In this document: positions 40,201-41,581 of the stretch, in pieces | Position numbering within the stretch: position 1 is the stretch's first letter | How the letters are laid out: every line of letters begins with the position of its first letter | NCBI GenBank assembly: GCA_017427545.1 | Contig: JAFRSO010000006.1 | Coordinates: 1-41,581 of the forward strand | From: Selenomonadaceae bacterium | GTDB taxonomy: Bacteria; Bacillota; Negativicutes; Selenomonadales; Selenomonadaceae | DNA: 41,581 bases | Reading direction: 5' to 3' | Notes under the pieces: generated by a model | What the model was told of the DNA's origin: nothing | The model's database searches: none | Seen by the model: the letters and a program-made list of their open reading frames with translations, nothing else | Program-made: the position numbers and the translations under genes

Positions 40201-41581
40201 TGCCGACGGGCGCAGTTTGGCAACTAAAAAAGACGTCAATGACGGAGAACTAGAACTTCCGCAAGGATATCGCACAGAAAGCGGCAGACCGCTAAATCAA
40301 AGTGACGCTCGCGAATTCATTATTAAGCCAGACGGTAGTCGTGACTTTGGTAAAATTGATAAAGAAATTGTAATCGCCGCTAATGAGCTTTTAAAAAAGA
40401 ATCAATCGGAATTTCGGTTTAAAATTGCTCCTGTTCGTTTATTAGTTGGTACTGAGGACATAGGTGGAGTAGACGGTTTTGGATATAAGCACATACTGGA
40501 ACACTTACAATCAATCAAAGATAGAGGCTTTGAAAATATTCCTCAATATGTGGAACATGTTTTAAAGAATTTCAATCAAGTATATAAAGCCGATAAAGAA
40601 GAAAATAGAATTATTCTTTATTGCAAAGGTGATACCTCCAAAGGCTTCATGCCTTTAGATTTGGAGTTTGAAAAACGAGAAGATAATTTTTACAATATAA
40701 TTACAGCATATCCTCGTAGAAGGGCAAATAAACGCGAAACATTACTCATAGACACGCGCCCCACAAACGCATCCACCGTTGCCGCTACGGTGCCACATCT
40801 ACAGGATAGCAACAATCAAAACGGCGTTGCGTCCCAGCGGGATATAGTGGTGAGTAATGTTTCAAAAGAAAATATATCACAATCGGAAGGCGAAATCAAA
40901 TATTCAATTGGCAACGACAATTCCGCCGAATCACTCAAGCAGAAAATCAAAAATAAAATATCCTCACTGTTTGACGGCAAGGAATCGAGTATTCGGCGCG
41001 AGAAAAAAATTACGGAAAATCTGCGGGCATTGAGCGGGCACAGAATTCTTTACGGCAATGTGAAGGGCGCAGATGATGTTGTAGTCAACCACATGCAGAA
41101 ACTTATTCAAATCCGCCACGCTTACAATTGGGAAAAACTTTTGCCGGTCGTCGGCGCGGAAATAGCCAAGCAGCTCAAAATCAATCCCACTTCCGCACAA
41201 AGCAATTACATAGCGGATTGGCTCTTGACCGGCGCACTCAATAACACTTCGGCGGAAGCAAAAGAATTTCAAAAGTCAATGCGCGCCAATCCCGCAATGG
41301 CTGAACTTTTGCAGGCGACCCGCGATTTATTCCAAGAAATAACCGATATGACGCCAATCGAACGGATTCAAAGCAAAATCGTCGAAAGGCAGAATAAATC
41401 ATTGTGGGAAAGGCTCGGCGTGTTCAAAGGCGGATTCAGTGAAGAATTTTTAGACGACTTGTCACCGTTGCAAGATTTGGTTGAGCGGGCGATAAAAAAC
41501 TCCCCGCCCGAAGTTGCCGCCGAACTTAAACGCGGCGTCGACGTGAAGAAATTGGCACAACTTTCACGAGGCAGAGGAGCC
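34220..41581 (+). CDS. Giant polyvalent ejection protein, 3' end cut by window
   Basis: ATG 34220 (after TTTGGAGCG) opens 2454 codons without a stop, so the gene continues past the window. Domains in order: soluble lytic transglycosylase about 404-518, with Glu426 in 'ALATAESNGN' and 'VGAIGVMQLMPETAESLGVD'; NlpC/P60- or CHAP-like cysteine peptidase about 545-665 (Cys558 in 'GCVEAV', His626 in 'YQHVLVAD'); Gln/Pro-rich linkers; ddrB-like ParB domain about 1390-1750 ('VVLNGNGRTAAIRSAY', 'ITTTQTGGARMGSSEQAQSD'); HExxH metallopeptidase motif 'HESSH' at 1854-1858; PBECR/barnase-EndoU-like nuclease segment about 2080-2180 ('GYKHILEHLQSI', 'FYNIITAYPRRRANKRETLL'). It is typical of polyvalent proteins injected with phage DNA. 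Confidence 0.9.
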   Translation, partial: MNSFANLYGNNFGSRQTPIRRRNFADLYDFTPQKEKKKPEEQGTLGFIADNLAAGAGRSIQTWGQILEEGLRPENMTPSEWKEHQSPLFKSIQDTGREMYERNARQYEDNSFGYHAANILQSAPESLGIMAASILAGLPLGGALGAAGGAGRAVLSLLPRYGDMAWKAAKAYQNSKVLKTLVPASTTSFAAQEAGAGLEALSESQNAKNEYIDKAKANGTYVKDKTELEANEIGDRVFWDNVGIISAFNTPQYNMLYGKPAKGLLGNLGRLAVASGSEGAEEVAQEVASAHELGENIDPQRLRDAAIAGTTMGAMFHGAGRAGQYIANRNQPFEEERKAPYIERSQKFADLYQNARSEEAARQAYRDAEEQLANEQFQLKNLRNWTNTISDGVMSDDVFNSIIRNAQNLGYTPEETKLALALATAESNGNQDVQSEVGAIGVMQLMPETAESLGVDPYDQEQNILGGLKYLKQQLNTFNGDWNLAAAAYNAGDGAVKRYGGIPPYSETQGYVSRINEFLGQAPDYQGDEEPKVDFAAGLQSARKSLDGKQMDNGTVGCVEAVTKILSHVHPEFKKMVDDGVVNTVEGENSLHSRLEKMGVEIIPFDESKISQGDIIFYDGKQTYQHVLVADHKDADGNWRVFGNSSSANKVMEQPLYQGQTPAWIAKVSTLQGNATQSRAEQLFTERIRETMRPENVQKELSETDEDSTAKSQNHQEESSKPLFDLNAQDSTTQKLLEQFANERFAKAVDDKDVPTVKFFNGMFDDNSAFQDTQKNREAIVERYGGELNEFIQNNQSVQTQTQAQVQTQPAGNKPSRPEIKSAANRFLEVLRANNSPANAKTALTLNNALKNNNFVEVENILNQNGVAISAPRQNQSQQTQSSPPQVEPVSNNTPPQNILAQPAKTSGNEKLIKQASKLLNSKTSRAQKEKIGNAIIRLANQNGIAVPSVDFKSLQNGSSKKIQEWQAKLSEAGAFTISSTQEQSAQPAQEKPLSLKERANQIEINAAREQWEGIKQGYKNIQTARKISAGLYGDLQGTANEQGNIETPDITQDYIDTPIIAQEDIRHAKDIRHQSDSDKAVASRPSLKNFGMRAEIARDLRDSYVADTSKAKIFDDIPAWRGRTREDNLALRKDFRNEISRSKEARASERIKNLNTEEEGQAVRQNAIENYIEDVHVQTPQEIQAAQEREREVQEQQRINRQLYSDIDLGEWQENNFSAQKNTDTNNYDDDPESFIAPISKRDIQQAKMIQNQSRKESPQTQPQPQAQSPVQPKPETQPQIQSQQEVQPQSKKQSKGKWYTVGSAGSREDLQKLIREKFYNKNLTIEDDGTVRDPQSGKHLSYVVRNNKGRWQLGEYENVTDKSTQTQPQETSLPKSDTRRGNTAEVITGSRKAHQIQYRVVEANELNSSHTIDNSGVFANENYPAELQPRDRTRADMQAQLTSMSNNLNPADLMEARDVNQGAPVIRNDGVVLNGNGRTAAIRSAYENGKGNAYKSALIEQAQKFGLNADEISKMNQPVLVRELKNNLSAEELQDITTTQTGGARMGSSEQAQSDAAKISADTLALYPQDENADITHAAANDFLSAAINDIATPDERNALTQRDGRINQDGINRVKRALFALAYGDEGLISRMSESTDDNVRGATNALLNAAPAIAQIQAGMQNGTLHKYNLKAISDAVKKLSALRDEGKTVQNYLQEQTLFAEHADSEEMKEILSFLDKSKRAPKKITSFIKNITQGIKRQGDPRQGNLFGLSEEPAPLIDLIKSAREETENAGNVPMFSKQGEVDTRIDNIVEDKNFTPQQKLLKSFGKKLGVKTVFFINKDGDFHGAHAGNTSYINVNSKMPHGKVFWHESSHWLKNNNSALFDEFAKAAGITDAQRKAYLERTGRTDLTTDEAIDEEIIADQFEDVAKRTGLMQSISGKNRGLIERVVQWLKDTMNKFVDHFRNPQGKLKTVQAQALADEFGKIANQLVDANGNKIFRYNRRTKNIELADGRSLATKKDVNDGELELPQGYRTESGRPLNQSDAREFIIKPDGSRDFGKIDKEIVIAANELLKKNQSEFRFKIAPVRLLVGTEDIGGVDGFGYKHILEHLQSIKDRGFENIPQYVEHVLKNFNQVYKADKEENRIILYCKGDTSKGFMPLDLEFEKREDNFYNIITAYPRRRANKRETLLIDTRPTNASTVAATVPHLQDSNNQNGVASQRDIVVSNVSKENISQSEGEIKYSIGNDNSAESLKQKIKNKISSLFDGKESSIRREKKITENLRALSGHRILYGNVKGADDVVVNHMQKLIQIRHAYNWEKLLPVVGAEIAKQLKINPTSAQSNYIADWLLTGALNNTSAEAKEFQKSMRANPAMAELLQATRDLFQEITDMTPIERIQSKIVERQNKSLWERLGVFKGGFSEEFLDDLSPLQDLVERAIKNSPPEVAAELKRGVDVKKLAQLSRGRGA

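Noticed and set aside
34230..41272. Many short frames on both strands over the last 7 kb
   Set aside because: They are shadows of the single giant frame starting at 34220, which I translated codon by codon and found open to the last base.

Overview
The window is one continuous stretch of a tailed double-stranded DNA phage or prophage. It holds a lysis/lysogeny switch, an early replication and recombination block, a counter-oriented middle operon, and the packaging, head and virion genes. Strong AGGAGG-type ribosome binding sites, frequent TTG/GTG starts, tightly overlapping genes and the DnaD/DnaC-like, RecT, RusA and HU set fit a phage of a Gram-positive-type (Bacillota) host. A Negativicutes host is possible, but the sequence does not settle it. 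A P22-type portal followed by scaffold, N4-gp56/Phage_capsid_2-type coat, adaptor, a propeller-like protein and very large internal-type proteins points to a short-tailed (podovirus-like) particle. No integrase, attachment site, tRNA, lysis cassette or CRISPR is visible. Both ends of the window cut through genes.

Layout. 1-3329 (+): six small or unrecognised genes, the first truncated by the window edge. 3326-3541 (-): a Cro/CI-type repressor facing a three-operator region with a near-consensus rightward promoter. 3762-11937 (+): a small basic peptide, a Bro-N/KilAC antirepressor, a DnaD-like initiator carrying six 12-bp repeats and an AT-rich stretch (a candidate origin), a DnaC-like loader, small regulators, RecT, a Gam-like protein, a 9-residue-repeat protein, RusA, HU and a sigma-region-4-like regulator. 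A bidirectional terminator at about 11982-12012 ends this block.

12033-15853 (-): a leftward operon fired from a strong promoter (15824-15853). It begins with about 400 nt of apparently structured, gene-free RNA ending in a terminator-like hairpin. It then encodes five small proteins and a diverged beta-type sliding clamp. Structured RNA elements alternate between the genes: two match the type I hammerhead ribozyme core, and two are copies of a hairpin with an invariant GUGACAG loop and covarying stem. I read this as a polycistronic mRNA that may be cut or otherwise processed between genes.

15955-41581 (+): a second promoter sharing a TATCCTGTG repeat with the leftward one, a ribbon-helix-helix-like regulator, a membrane coiled-coil protein, small and large terminase (the large one interrupted by a 134-residue mini-intein in its nuclease motif), portal, scaffold, a major capsid gene with an in-frame amber codon, adaptor and propeller-like proteins, a 1859-residue repetitive protein, two helical proteins, and a polyvalent protein of more than 2450 residues that runs off the window. 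That last protein combines a transglycosylase, a cysteine peptidase-like domain, a ddrB-like ParB domain, an HExxH peptidase motif and a PBECR-like nuclease domain. Together these genes cover control, genome replication and annealing, packaging, and building of a particle that probably ejects large enzymes with its DNA.
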